A DNA stretch of 64,000 bases from Streptomyces sp. MA5143a (lineage in GTDB: Bacteria; Actinomycetota; Actinomycetes; Streptomycetales; Streptomycetaceae): positions 1 to 64,000 of the forward strand of contig NZ_OLMK01000025.1 in the NCBI RefSeq assembly GCF_900290235.1. The letters are read 5' to 3'. Each line of letters begins with the position of its first letter. Position 1 is the first letter of the stretch. This document shows, one piece after another, positions 8,544 to 15,728 of the stretch. The notes beneath the pieces are model-generated. The model ran no database searches. It worked only from the letters and a program-made list of their open reading frames with translations, and was not told where the DNA came from. A program made the position numbers and the translations under genes.

Positions 8544-9164
8544 ATGCAGCTCGTCTACGCCTTCGATGCCTACTGCGGCTGGTCCCACGGCTTCTCCGGG
8601 ACCCTCGGCGACGTCGTCTCCCGCCACCCCGGACTGCCGGTCGAGGTGGTCTCCGGCGGACTGTTCACCGGGTCGCGCCGACTGCCGATCCGCGAGTTCG
8701 GCCATGTCCGGGGCGCCAACGCCCAGATCGCGCGGCTGACCGGCGCCGAGTTCGGCGAGCGCTACGAGCGGCTGATCGCCGACGGTTCGTTCGTCATGGA
8801 CTCCGAGGCCGCCGCGCGCGGCATGGCCGCCCTGCGCGGGGCCGCCCCGGAGCGGGCCGCCGAACTCGCCGTCGCCCTCCAGCGCGCCTTCTACGTCGAC
8901 GGGCTGAGCCTCTCCGACCCGGCCACCTACCGCACGGTGGCCGAGGCGGCCGGGCTCGACGCCGACGCCGTGGTCGCCGCGTTCGACGCGCCCGAGGCGT
9001 CGGTCGCCGCCGAGGCCGACTTCCGCCGGACGGCCGAGCTCGGCGTCACCGGCTTCCCGACCCTGCTCGCCGTCGACGGCCCGCACATCACCGTCCTGGC
9101 CATCGGCCGCGCCACCGCCGACCGGATAGACCGCCGCCTGACGTCCCTGACGGCCGCCCGCTGA
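8544..9164 (+). CDS. DsbA-family thioredoxin-fold protein
   Basis: A 206-residue cytosolic protein without a signal peptide. The thioredoxin-like active-site loop reads FDAYCGWSHGFS, so it has one cysteine (CGWS) instead of the disulfide-forming CxxC. The cis-proline region is GVTGFPTLL, and a helical insertion lies between. This layout is that of the FrnE/DsbA-like oxidoreductases and GST-kappa relatives. With one cysteine it could act in glutathione- or mycothiol-type transfer rather than dithiol exchange. It is the first gene of a run with an MBL-fold hydrolase and a SnoaL-like protein. Confidence 0.8.
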   Translation: MQLVYAFDAYCGWSHGFSGTLGDVVSRHPGLPVEVVSGGLFTGSRRLPIREFGHVRGANAQIARLTGAEFGERYERLIADGSFVMDSEAAARGMAALRGAAPERAAELAVALQRAFYVDGLSLSDPATYRTVAEAAGLDADAVVAAFDAPEASVAAEADFRRTAELGVTGFPTLLAVDGPHITVLAIGRATADRIDRRLTSLTAAR

Positions 9165-9262
9165 GACCGGCGGGTCGCGCCGCTCGCCGACCGGGCCCGG
9201 CGCAGGCCGCCTCCGCCGTCAACGTCCACCCCGTCCCGCATCCCACCCCGGAGGAACCCGCG

Positions 9263-10069
9263 ATGAGTGAACTGTCCTTCAAGATCCTCGACCTCGACTT
9301 CCCGGCCGGCGTCAAGAACAAGACGGCCACCCTGGTCACCGGTGAGAACGAGGCGCTGCTGGTCGACGCCGGCTTCACCCGTGCCGACGGGCACCGGCTG
9401 GCCGCCGAGGTCCTCGACTCGGGCAAGAAGCTGACGACCGTGTTCGTCAGCCACGGCGACCCCGACTTCTACTTCGGAGCCGAAGTGATCGCCGACGCCT
9501 TCCCCGACGCCGTCTTCGTCGCCACCCCGCACGTCATCGAGCACATCCGGCACTCCTACGAGGGCAAGCTCAAGGCGTGGGCCGCGCTCGGCCCCAACCT
9601 GCCCACCCGGCTTGTCGACCTCACCCCGCTCACCGGCGATCTGACCCTGGAGGGCCACCGCTTCGAGCTCAAGGGCGGCCCTGCCGCGCTGCCCGACCGC
9701 CACTACCTGTGGCAGGCCGGGAGCAGGACGCTCCTCGGCGGTGTCCTGCTGTTCCAGCGCGAGCACGTCTGGGTCGCCGACACACCCACCCCCGGTGACC
9801 GCGCCGCCTGGATCGACCTGCTCGACGAGATGGCCGCCCTCGGCCCGGAGCTGGTCGTCCCCGGCCACCGGCTGCCCGACGCCCCGGCCGACGCCTCCGC
9901 GATCGCCGCGACCCGCGAGTACCTCCTCGCCTTCGAGGAGGAGCTGGGCAGGGCCACCGACGGCGCCGCCCTCACCGAGGCGCTCGTCGCCCGCCACCCC
10001 GACCACGGCATGGGGATCGCCGCGCAGATCGGCGCGAAGGTCGCCAAGGGCGAGATGACGTGGGGCTGA
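9263..10069 (+). CDS. MBL-fold metallo-hydrolase-like protein with degenerate metal motif
   Basis: A 268-residue protein; ATG 9263 follows CCGGAGGA. It has the metallo-beta-lactamase fold order: NKTATLVTGENEALLVDAGF, then VSHGDPDFYFG at the place of the HxHxDH motif, and VVPGHRLPD near the end for the His in the GH motif. The motif keeps one His and the Asp but loses the second His and the His after Asp, so metal binding may be altered. It lies between the DsbA-like and SnoaL-like genes and is separated from the latter by one base, suggesting one operon. Confidence 0.82.
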   Translation: MSELSFKILDLDFPAGVKNKTATLVTGENEALLVDAGFTRADGHRLAAEVLDSGKKLTTVFVSHGDPDFYFGAEVIADAFPDAVFVATPHVIEHIRHSYEGKLKAWAALGPNLPTRLVDLTPLTGDLTLEGHRFELKGGPAALPDRHYLWQAGSRTLLGGVLLFQREHVWVADTPTPGDRAAWIDLLDEMAALGPELVVPGHRLPDAPADASAIAATREYLLAFEEELGRATDGAALTEALVARHPDHGMGIAAQIGAKVAKGEMTWG

Positions 10070-10070
10070 C

Positions 10071-10499
10071 ATGAGCGACCGCACCGGCTTCACCGACGTC
10101 ACGACGTCCTCCGCGCCCGCCGACGTCGTACGGCGCCAGTACCTGGCCTCCGCCGCCGGCGACCTGGCGGCCCTGCGGGCCACCCTCGCGCCCGACGTGG
10201 AGTGGACGGAGATGGCCGGCTTCCCGCTGGCCGGCACCTACCGCACCCCCGACGGCGTCACGTCGAACGTGATGGAGCGGCTGGGCCAGGACTGGGACGA
10301 CTGGACCGCCCACGACGACACCTACGTCGTCGACGGCGAGAACGTCGTCGTCCTCGCCCGCTACACCGCGACGAACAAGGCCACCGGCAAGCCGATCGAC
10401 GTCCGCGTGGCCCACCACTTCGTGGTCCGCGGCGGCCTCATCGTCCGCTTCGAACAGTTCGTCGACACGGCGCGCGTCCGCGAGGCGATGCCCACCTGA
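10071..10499 (+). CDS. SnoaL-like / NTF2-fold protein
   Basis: A 142-residue cone-shaped alpha+beta protein of the NTF2/SnoaL group. Diagnostic pieces are VRRQYLASAAGDLAALRATLAPDVEWTE at the N-terminus and AHHFVVRGGLIVRFEQFVDT at the C-terminus. Members are ketosteroid-isomerase-like enzymes, polyketide cyclases or ligand-binding proteins; which one cannot be told here. Its ATG is one base after the TGA of the MBL gene. A strong terminator follows, so it is the last gene of the operon. Confidence 0.85.
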   Translation: MSDRTGFTDVTTSSAPADVVRRQYLASAAGDLAALRATLAPDVEWTEMAGFPLAGTYRTPDGVTSNVMERLGQDWDDWTAHDDTYVVDGENVVVLARYTATNKATGKPIDVRVAHHFVVRGGLIVRFEQFVDTARVREAMPT

Positions 10500-10533
10500 A
10501 CCCGGCCCCCCGTACCCCGTCCCCCTCCCCCGA

Positions 10534-10562
10534 CGAACCCCGGGCCATCGGCCCGGGGTTCG
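10534..10562 (+). terminator. Rho-independent-type terminator
   Basis: CGAACCCCGGGCC (10534-10546), loop ATC, and GGCCCGGGGTTCG (10550-10562) form a perfect 13-bp stem 35 bp after the SnoaL-like gene. There is no U-run, as usual in Streptomyces. Confidence 0.85.
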
Positions 10563-10674
10563 CCCGTCTCGGCGACCGACGGAGGCGGACCTGGGGGCCA
10601 CCGGGAGCACCGCCGGGCGGGCTCGCCGGGGGCGCCACCGGGCGCCCCTGGGTGTGACCGGGATCACTCCGCCG

Positions 10675-10704
10675 GGAAAACCCGCCTCCGGGCGCGGGCG
10701 TCTA
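10675..10704 (+). promoter_or_regulatory. ECF-sigma-type promoter of the sigma-factor operon
   Basis: GGAAAAC (10675-10681) and CGTCTA (10699-10704) are 17 bases apart, which is the GGAAC/CGTC pattern of ECF sigma promoters. Transcription would begin about 7 bases later, at or next to the GTG at 10711. This suggests autoregulation and a leaderless message. Confidence 0.65.
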
Positions 10705-10710
10705 GGGGGT

Positions 10711-11274
10711 GTGAGAGCAGTCAGGAAGGGACGGGGTGGCGAGCCGGACGAGGAGCGTCTCGTGCGGCTCGTGGCCCGTGGCGATCGCGCGGCGTTCGAG
10801 GAGCTGTACCGGCGGACCGCGCCGTGGCTCGCGGTCCGGCTGCGGCGGCGCTGCGCGGACGAGCAGATCGTCGCCGAGGTCATGCAGGAGACGTACCTGG
10901 CGGTGTGGCGCGCGGCGGGCGCGTTCGCCGGGGCGGCGGTGGGCGGCACGGCCGTCGGCTGGCTGTGGACGATCGCGGCGCGCCGCCTCGTCGACGCGTT
11001 CCGGCGGCGGGCCCACCACGCGCAGCCGCCACCGACCGCCGCACTCCCCCACGCGGCGCCCGCCGCCGAGGAGGAGGCGCTCGCGGCCACCGTCGGCGGT
11101 GACGTGGGGGACGCGCTGCGGCGCCTCGCGCCGGAGCTCCGGCAGGTACTTCAGGCGATGGTGCTCGACGGGCTTTCGGTCCGGGAGACCGCCGTCCTGC
11201 TCGGGCTGCCCGAGGGCACGGTCAAGACCCGGGCCCGCCGGGCCCGGCTCGCGATGCGGAAGGCACTGACATGA
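10711..11274 (+). CDS. RNA polymerase sigma factor, ECF subfamily
   Basis: A 187-residue ECF sigma factor. Region 2 spans RLVARGDRAAFEELYRRTAPWLAVRLRRR to WLWTIAARRLVDAFRRR, with the VMQETYLAVWRAA helix. Region 4 is LAPELRQVLQAMVLDGLSVRETAVLLGLPEGTVKTRARRAR. I chose GTG 10711 because it follows the ECF-type promoter and region 2 begins soon after; an upstream in-frame ATG at 10654 lies before that promoter. Its stop overlaps the start of the anti-sigma gene by four bases, the usual pairing, so activity should be held by that membrane protein until a signal arrives. Confidence 0.92.
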   Translation: MRAVRKGRGGEPDEERLVRLVARGDRAAFEELYRRTAPWLAVRLRRRCADEQIVAEVMQETYLAVWRAAGAFAGAAVGGTAVGWLWTIAARRLVDAFRRRAHHAQPPPTAALPHAAPAAEEEALAATVGGDVGDALRRLAPELRQVLQAMVLDGLSVRETAVLLGLPEGTVKTRARRARLAMRKALT

Positions 11275-12101
11275 GCGTGGAACACGCGTCGACGCGGATC
11301 ATCGAGGCCTACGCGCGCGGCGCCGCCGGCCTGCCGGACGACGAGGTGTGGGCCGTGGAGGCCCATCTGGAGGTGTGCCCGGTCTGCCGGGACCGGCTGT
11401 CGGCCGCCGTCACCGCCGGGGTGCCCGCCGTGGCGTCCCTGGTCGACACCGTGTGGTCCGGCCTCGAACCACAGGTGGCGGCCACCGCCGCGCCGCCCCG
11501 CCGCCGGCGCCGGCCGGCGTGGCTGTCGCGGTGGGCGACCCCCGCGATGGTGCCGTGGCTCGCCATGGCCGCCGCCGTGACGCTCGCCGCCCTGCTGCTC
11601 GACCTGCTCGGCGGCAGCCCCCACCCGGGATCCGGTGAGGTGTCCCCGGTGCTGGTGCTCGCCCCGGTGCTGCCCGTGCTCGGCGTCGCCGCCTCCTGGG
11701 CGCGCGGCCTCGACCCCGCGTACGAGCTGACCGCCTCGGTCCCCCGGGCCGGGCTCCAGCTGGTGCTGCGGCGGACCGTGGCCGTGCTCGCGGTGGTGGT
11801 GCCCGTGCTGCTGGTGGGCGGCTGGGCGACCGGGGTGACGGTCGCGCTGTGGCTGCTGCCCTGCCTGGCCTTCACCTCGGCGACGCTGGCGCTCGGCGGG
11901 GTGATCGGCGTGACCCGCGCCGCCGTCTCGCTGGTGGTGGTGTGGGCCGCCGTGATCGTCGCGCCGACCCTCGCCGACGGCCGTACCACGGTCGCCCTGC
12001 GGACGGACGGACTGCCCGTGTGGGGCTTGATCCTCGCTCTCGGACTCGTAGTCGTGATCGCCCGCAGGGGCGCGTACTCCGTGCTGGGAGCCCATCGATG
12101 A
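11271..12101 (+). CDS. Membrane-bound ZAS-type anti-sigma factor
   Basis: A 276-residue protein. The N-terminal ~60 residues carry the zinc-binding anti-sigma (ZAS) motif, His plus CxxC in EAHLEVCPVCRDRL, which clamps the ECF sigma factor. The rest has about six hydrophobic segments (PWLAMAAAVTLAALLLDLL and others), more than the single span usual for anti-sigma factors. It overlaps the sigma gene (ATGA) upstream and the ABC ATPase gene downstream, so sensing and export are translated as one unit. The membrane half may sense the signal or be part of the transporter. Confidence 0.87.
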   Translation: MSVEHASTRIIEAYARGAAGLPDDEVWAVEAHLEVCPVCRDRLSAAVTAGVPAVASLVDTVWSGLEPQVAATAAPPRRRRRPAWLSRWATPAMVPWLAMAAAVTLAALLLDLLGGSPHPGSGEVSPVLVLAPVLPVLGVAASWARGLDPAYELTASVPRAGLQLVLRRTVAVLAVVVPVLLVGGWATGVTVALWLLPCLAFTSATLALGGVIGVTRAAVSLVVVWAAVIVAPTLADGRTTVALRTDGLPVWGLILALGLVVVIARRGAYSVLGAHR

Positions 12102-12925
12102 CCATCGGAAAGGACCACATGTCCACGGTGAGCGCGGCCGACATCGCGCCGACGGCCTACGCCTGGGAGATCCGGGCCGACGGGCTGAAGGTGAAGGTCG
12201 GCAGGAAACGCATGGCCGTCGACGGGCTCGACCTGTCGCTGGGCACCGGCGTGCACGGCCTCCTGGGGCCCAACGGGGCCGGCAAGACCACCCTCATCCG
12301 GGCGCTGGCGACGGTGCTGCGACCCACGGAGGGCTCCCTGGAACTGCTCGGCGAGTCCGTCGGCGGCCGGGGCGAGCACCGCGCGCTGCGCCGCAGGATC
12401 GGCTATCTGCCGCAGGAGTTCGGCTACTACAAGCGGTTCACGGTCCGCGAGTTCGTCGAGTACATGGCGTGGCTGAAGGAGGTGCCCAAGGCGGACATCC
12501 CCGCGGCCGTGCAGCGCGCCGTGGAGCGGGTGGGGCTCGCGGACCGCGCCGACGACCGGATGAAAACCCTGTCGGGCGGCATGGTGCGCCGGGCCGGTAT
12601 CGCCCAGGCCATCGTCAACGACCCGACCGTCCTGCTGCTGGACGAGCCGACGGCCGGCCTGGACCCTGCGCAGCGGGTGCGGTTCCGGCAGCTGCTCCAG
12701 GAGCTGGGCACGGACACCTGTGTCGTCGTCTCCACGCACCTGGTGGAGGACGTCGCCGCCGCCTGCACGGACGTGGTGCTGTTCGCGGAGGGCCGGCTCG
12801 TCTTCCAGGGCACCCCCGACGAGCTGGCCGCCGCGGGCGGCCCCGAGCATGTGGGCGACAGCCCGCTGGAGCGCGGCTACGCGGCGCTGCTCCAGGGCTC
12901 CGTCGGGGAGAGGGGCGCCTGGTGA
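12098..12925 (+). CDS. ABC transporter ATP-binding protein
   Basis: A 275-residue ABC ATPase. Walker A is GLLGPNGAGKTT, the Q-loop lies in GYLPQEFGYYK, the signature is TLSGGMVRRAG, Walker B is VLLLDEPTAGLDP and the H-loop VVVSTHLVEDV. This arrangement is that of exporter/drug-resistance ATPases. ATG 12098 overlaps the previous stop and has GGGAG at good distance; ATG 12119 with AAAGGA is an alternative. It would power the two membrane proteins encoded next, which overlap it in series. Confidence 0.92.
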   Translation: MTIGKDHMSTVSAADIAPTAYAWEIRADGLKVKVGRKRMAVDGLDLSLGTGVHGLLGPNGAGKTTLIRALATVLRPTEGSLELLGESVGGRGEHRALRRRIGYLPQEFGYYKRFTVREFVEYMAWLKEVPKADIPAAVQRAVERVGLADRADDRMKTLSGGMVRRAGIAQAIVNDPTVLLLDEPTAGLDPAQRVRFRQLLQELGTDTCVVVSTHLVEDVAAACTDVVLFAEGRLVFQGTPDELAAAGGPEHVGDSPLERGYAALLQGSVGERGAW

Positions 12926-14301
12926 ACGGCCGTGTCCTGCGTATCGAGCTGAGGCGGTCCGTGGCCCCGTGGGCCGGCGCCGTGGTCCTGGTGACCGCCC
13001 TGGGGTTCCTGTATCTGCTGAGCGGGCCCTGGTGGAAGGGCACCCCGCTGTGGACGGCGCAGTGGACGTCCATGGCGATGTGGACCCGCACCCTGCTGAT
13101 CTTCCTGTGGCCGCTCGCCGTGGCGCTCGGGGCGCTCCAGGGGCTGCGCGACCACCGTTCGAAGGTCTCGGAGCTGCTGGCGAGCACCCCGCGGCCCGCC
13201 CGGCACCGCGCGGCCATGACGGCGGGCGCGAGCGCGCTGACCCTGACGCTGGCCTTCGGTCTCTTCGTCCTCCAGGGCGCGGTCCAGGTTCTCGGCCACG
13301 CCCGGTACCACCACCTGGGCTGGCTGCCGATCTCGCTGGTCGGAGGGTTCTCCCTGGTCGCGGGGGCCGTCCTCGGCATGGGGATCGCACGCGCCCTGCC
13401 GTCCCCGCTCACCCCGCCCGCGCTGGCCGTGGCCGCGTTCCTGTTCACCGGTTTCGTACGGCAGTGGTCGGACACCGCGGTGCCGACGTCCACCCTGCCG
13501 AACCGGCTGGTGCTGCTGTCGCCGACGGTGGCGGACGTACGGGAGATCCTGCTGACCCTCTCCGCCCGGGTGCACCTCGGGCAGACCGCGTGGCTGCTCG
13601 GGATGGCGGTGACAGGCTTCGCGCTGCTGCTCGCCGTGACGCCGCGCACCCGGCTGCTCGCCCTCGCCCCCGTGGTGGCGGGCGCGGCGATCGCCCTGCT
13701 CGTGCTGCCGTCCGACCCGCGCCGGACGTACGTCGTCGACGAGGCCGCCGCCGCGCAGGTGTGCGACGGGCCCGTGTGTGTGGCCCGCGTCCACGAGGCA
13801 CGTCTGAACGGGCTCACGGGCCCCGGCCGCAAGGCGCTCGGCCTGCTGCGCGACGCCCTCGGCGACCGGGCGCCCACGACCATCCGGGAGATCACCACCC
13901 CACGAGGACTCATCGAGCGGCCCCAGCGGTCCCGTACGGCCGTGCTCGTCGACTTCGACGACGACGCCTTCGCCCGCGCCGGGAGCGAGGACCTGACCCG
14001 GGCCCTGGTCGCCCAGGGCATGGCGCCGACGTGCTGGGCACGCAGCCAGCAGGAGAGCGGCACGCTGGGCGAGACCGCCGCGCAGAGCGTGCTGGCGGGG
14101 TGGGCCCTCGGGAAGCTGGAGCCGATCCGCGGCACCATGCACCCCGCGCAGGAGCAGCTCGCCACGGCCCGCCCGGTGTTCCGGGAGCTGGAGGGGCTGC
14201 GCTGGTCCGAGCAGGTCGCGCGGATCAGGGCGGCGCACGCCGCGGCGCTCTCCTGCGAGGGCGACCCGCTGACGGTACTGGAGGGCGGTGCGTCCCGGTG
14301 A
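12922..14301 (+). CDS. ABC exporter-type membrane protein with extracytoplasmic domain
   Basis: A 459-residue protein starting at GTG 12922, which overlaps the ATPase stop. About six membrane spans fill residues 1-270 (for example WAGAVVLVTALGFLYLL and TLLIFLWPLAVALGAL). About 190 residues follow outside the membrane with Cys in QVCDGPVCVARV, TCWARSQQ and ALSCEGD, which could form disulfides. The N-terminal half resembles ABC-2-type permeases acting with CcmA-like ATPases. The C-terminal domain is not one I recognise. Cotranscription with the ECF/anti-sigma pair suggests a stress- or antibiotic-responsive exporter. Confidence 0.75.
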   Translation: MNGRVLRIELRRSVAPWAGAVVLVTALGFLYLLSGPWWKGTPLWTAQWTSMAMWTRTLLIFLWPLAVALGALQGLRDHRSKVSELLASTPRPARHRAAMTAGASALTLTLAFGLFVLQGAVQVLGHARYHHLGWLPISLVGGFSLVAGAVLGMGIARALPSPLTPPALAVAAFLFTGFVRQWSDTAVPTSTLPNRLVLLSPTVADVREILLTLSARVHLGQTAWLLGMAVTGFALLLAVTPRTRLLALAPVVAGAAIALLVLPSDPRRTYVVDEAAAAQVCDGPVCVARVHEARLNGLTGPGRKALGLLRDALGDRAPTTIREITTPRGLIERPQRSRTAVLVDFDDDAFARAGSEDLTRALVAQGMAPTCWARSQQESGTLGETAAQSVLAGWALGKLEPIRGTMHPAQEQLATARPVFRELEGLRWSEQVARIRAAHAAALSCEGDPLTVLEGGASR

Positions 14302-14870
14302 GGTGGCTGACGCTGTACGCGCGGTCCCGCCAGGTGCCCGTCTCCCTGGCCGCGGTGCTGGTCGGCGCGGTCGCGGTGTGGGCACTCGCCGGGAACGGCG
14401 ACGGACGGAGCGCTCCCCTGCTGCCGGTGTTCGCGCTCGCCGCCGGGGTGACGGCGGCCTCCGTCGGGCTCGGTGGTCAGGACGTGGCGCTGGACCGTAC
14501 GGCCGCGATCCGCTGGAGGTTCCGCCGCACGGCGCACGTGCTGCTGATCGGCACGGTCGTCTGCGCGGTGCCGCTGGTCCTGGGGGTGCTCGGCGAGGAC
14601 CTGGCGACCGCCGGGTTCCTCGTCCGCGACGCGGCCGGGCTGACGGGGCTGGTCGCCGCCGGGGCGGCGGGGTTCGGGGCGCGGTACGCGTGGACCCCGC
14701 CGATCGCCTGGCTGTCCGTCTCGATGGTCACCCCGTCCCCGGAGGGCCTGCCCGAGGAGGTGGCCGGCTGGCTGCTGCTGCCGCCGGGCACCCCCGCCGC
14801 CACCTGGACGGCGCTGGTCCTCGCGGCCCTCGGCACCACGGTGTACGCGCTCGCGGGCCCGAGGCGGTGA
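14298..14870 (+). CDS. Polytopic membrane protein, probable second exporter subunit
   Basis: A 190-residue protein starting at GTG 14298, overlapping the previous stop. About five hydrophobic stretches are visible (SLAAVLVGAVAVWALAG, LLPVFALAAGVTAASVGL, HVLLIGTVVCAVPLVLGVL, LTGLVAAGAAGFGARYAW and WTALVLAALGTTVYALAG), with a DVALDRTAAIRWRFRRTAH loop between. It has no recognised catalytic motif. The chain of overlaps with sigma, anti-sigma, ATPase and the previous membrane protein makes it a likely partner permease. Confidence 0.7.
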   Translation: MRWLTLYARSRQVPVSLAAVLVGAVAVWALAGNGDGRSAPLLPVFALAAGVTAASVGLGGQDVALDRTAAIRWRFRRTAHVLLIGTVVCAVPLVLGVLGEDLATAGFLVRDAAGLTGLVAAGAAGFGARYAWTPPIAWLSVSMVTPSPEGLPEEVAGWLLLPPGTPAATWTALVLAALGTTVYALAGPRR

Positions 14871-14892
14871 CCGGCGCCGGAGGGACGGCGGA

Positions 14893-14964
14893 ACTTCACG
14901 GGGTACTTCGCGGGGTACTTCACGGGGTACTTCGCGGGGTGCCGGCAGCGGAACTTCGCGGGGT
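14893..14964. repeat. 12-bp tandem repeats ACTTCRCGGGGT
   Basis: Units at 14893, 14905, 14917 and 14929 alternate ACTTCACGGGGT and ACTTCGCGGGGT. After one diverged unit another follows at 14953. The array lies between the exporter operon and terB, and no gene covers it. Confidence 0.8.
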
Positions 14965-15041
14965 GCGGCAGCCGTTGGCAGGGTGACGCGTGGAACGTGC
15001 GCGGACGCTGGACGACATGGGCTGAAGCCGAGGTGGCACGG

Positions 15042-15650
15042 ATGGCGATGTGGGATCGGATCAAGGACCAGGCCAAGGGGCTGCAACAGCAGGCACAGTC
15101 ACGGGGCCTCGGCGGACCGGGTCAGCAACACGGCCAGGGACACGGCCACGCCCCGGGCCAGGCGTACGGGCAGGGGCACGGACACGGGCGTCCGGGCGGA
15201 TCCGGCGGTTCGAAGGCCCAGCTGGTCAGCGCCCTCAAGTCCCAGCTGACGTCGCTGAAGACGGAGCTCAAGAGCGGCGCCTACCGTGACGCGAGCATGG
15301 CCATGTGCGCGCTGGTCGCCGCCGCCGACGGCACGGTGGACCCGGCCGAGCGGCAGCACGTGGAGTCGCTGATCCTGAACAACGACGTGTTGCAGAACTT
15401 CCCCGCGGACCAGTTGCGGCAGCGGTTCAACAAGCATGTGGACCAGCTGTCGTTCGACTTCCAGCAGGGCAAGGCGGCCGTGCTCCAGGAGATCGCCAAG
15501 GCGGCGAAGAAGCCGCAGGAGGCCCGTGCGGTCGTCCAGACCGGCTTCGTCGTCGCGGGCGCCGACGGGTACATCGCGCCGGCCGAGGAGCAGGTCCTGC
15601 GCGAGGCGTGCGGGGTGCTCGGGCTGCCCACGCAGGAGTTCGGCCTCTGA
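15042..15650 (+). CDS. TerB-family tellurite-resistance-like protein
   Basis: A 202-residue cytosolic protein. Residues ~55-200 form the all-helical TerB domain: KSGAYRDASMAMCALVAAADGTVDPAERQHVESLI, and later AVVQTGFVVAGADGYIAPAEEQVL, each holding an acidic DGxxxxxE loop expected to bind metal. The N-terminal ~50 residues are a Gln/Gly/His-rich linker (QQHGQGHGHAPGQ). TerB proteins occur with phage/tellurite stress systems and can attach to membrane complexes, but no other ter gene is nearby. ATG 15042 or 15048 is the start. A strong hairpin follows. Confidence 0.87.
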   Translation: MAMWDRIKDQAKGLQQQAQSRGLGGPGQQHGQGHGHAPGQAYGQGHGHGRPGGSGGSKAQLVSALKSQLTSLKTELKSGAYRDASMAMCALVAAADGTVDPAERQHVESLILNNDVLQNFPADQLRQRFNKHVDQLSFDFQQGKAAVLQEIAKAAKKPQEARAVVQTGFVVAGADGYIAPAEEQVLREACGVLGLPTQEFGL

Positions 15651-15674
15651 CGGACCACCCGTCGCGGCCGAGAG

Positions 15675-15713
15675 ATACGGCAACCCCGGTTCTTCGAACC
15701 GGGGTTGCCGTAT
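15675..15713. terminator. Bidirectional terminator between terB and the tryptophanase gene
   Basis: ATACGGCAACCCCGGTTC (15675-15692), loop TTC and its exact complement (15696-15713) give a perfect 18-bp stem between convergent genes. It should act on both strands. Confidence 0.9.
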
Positions 15714-15728
15714 GACCGGAGCCGGTCG

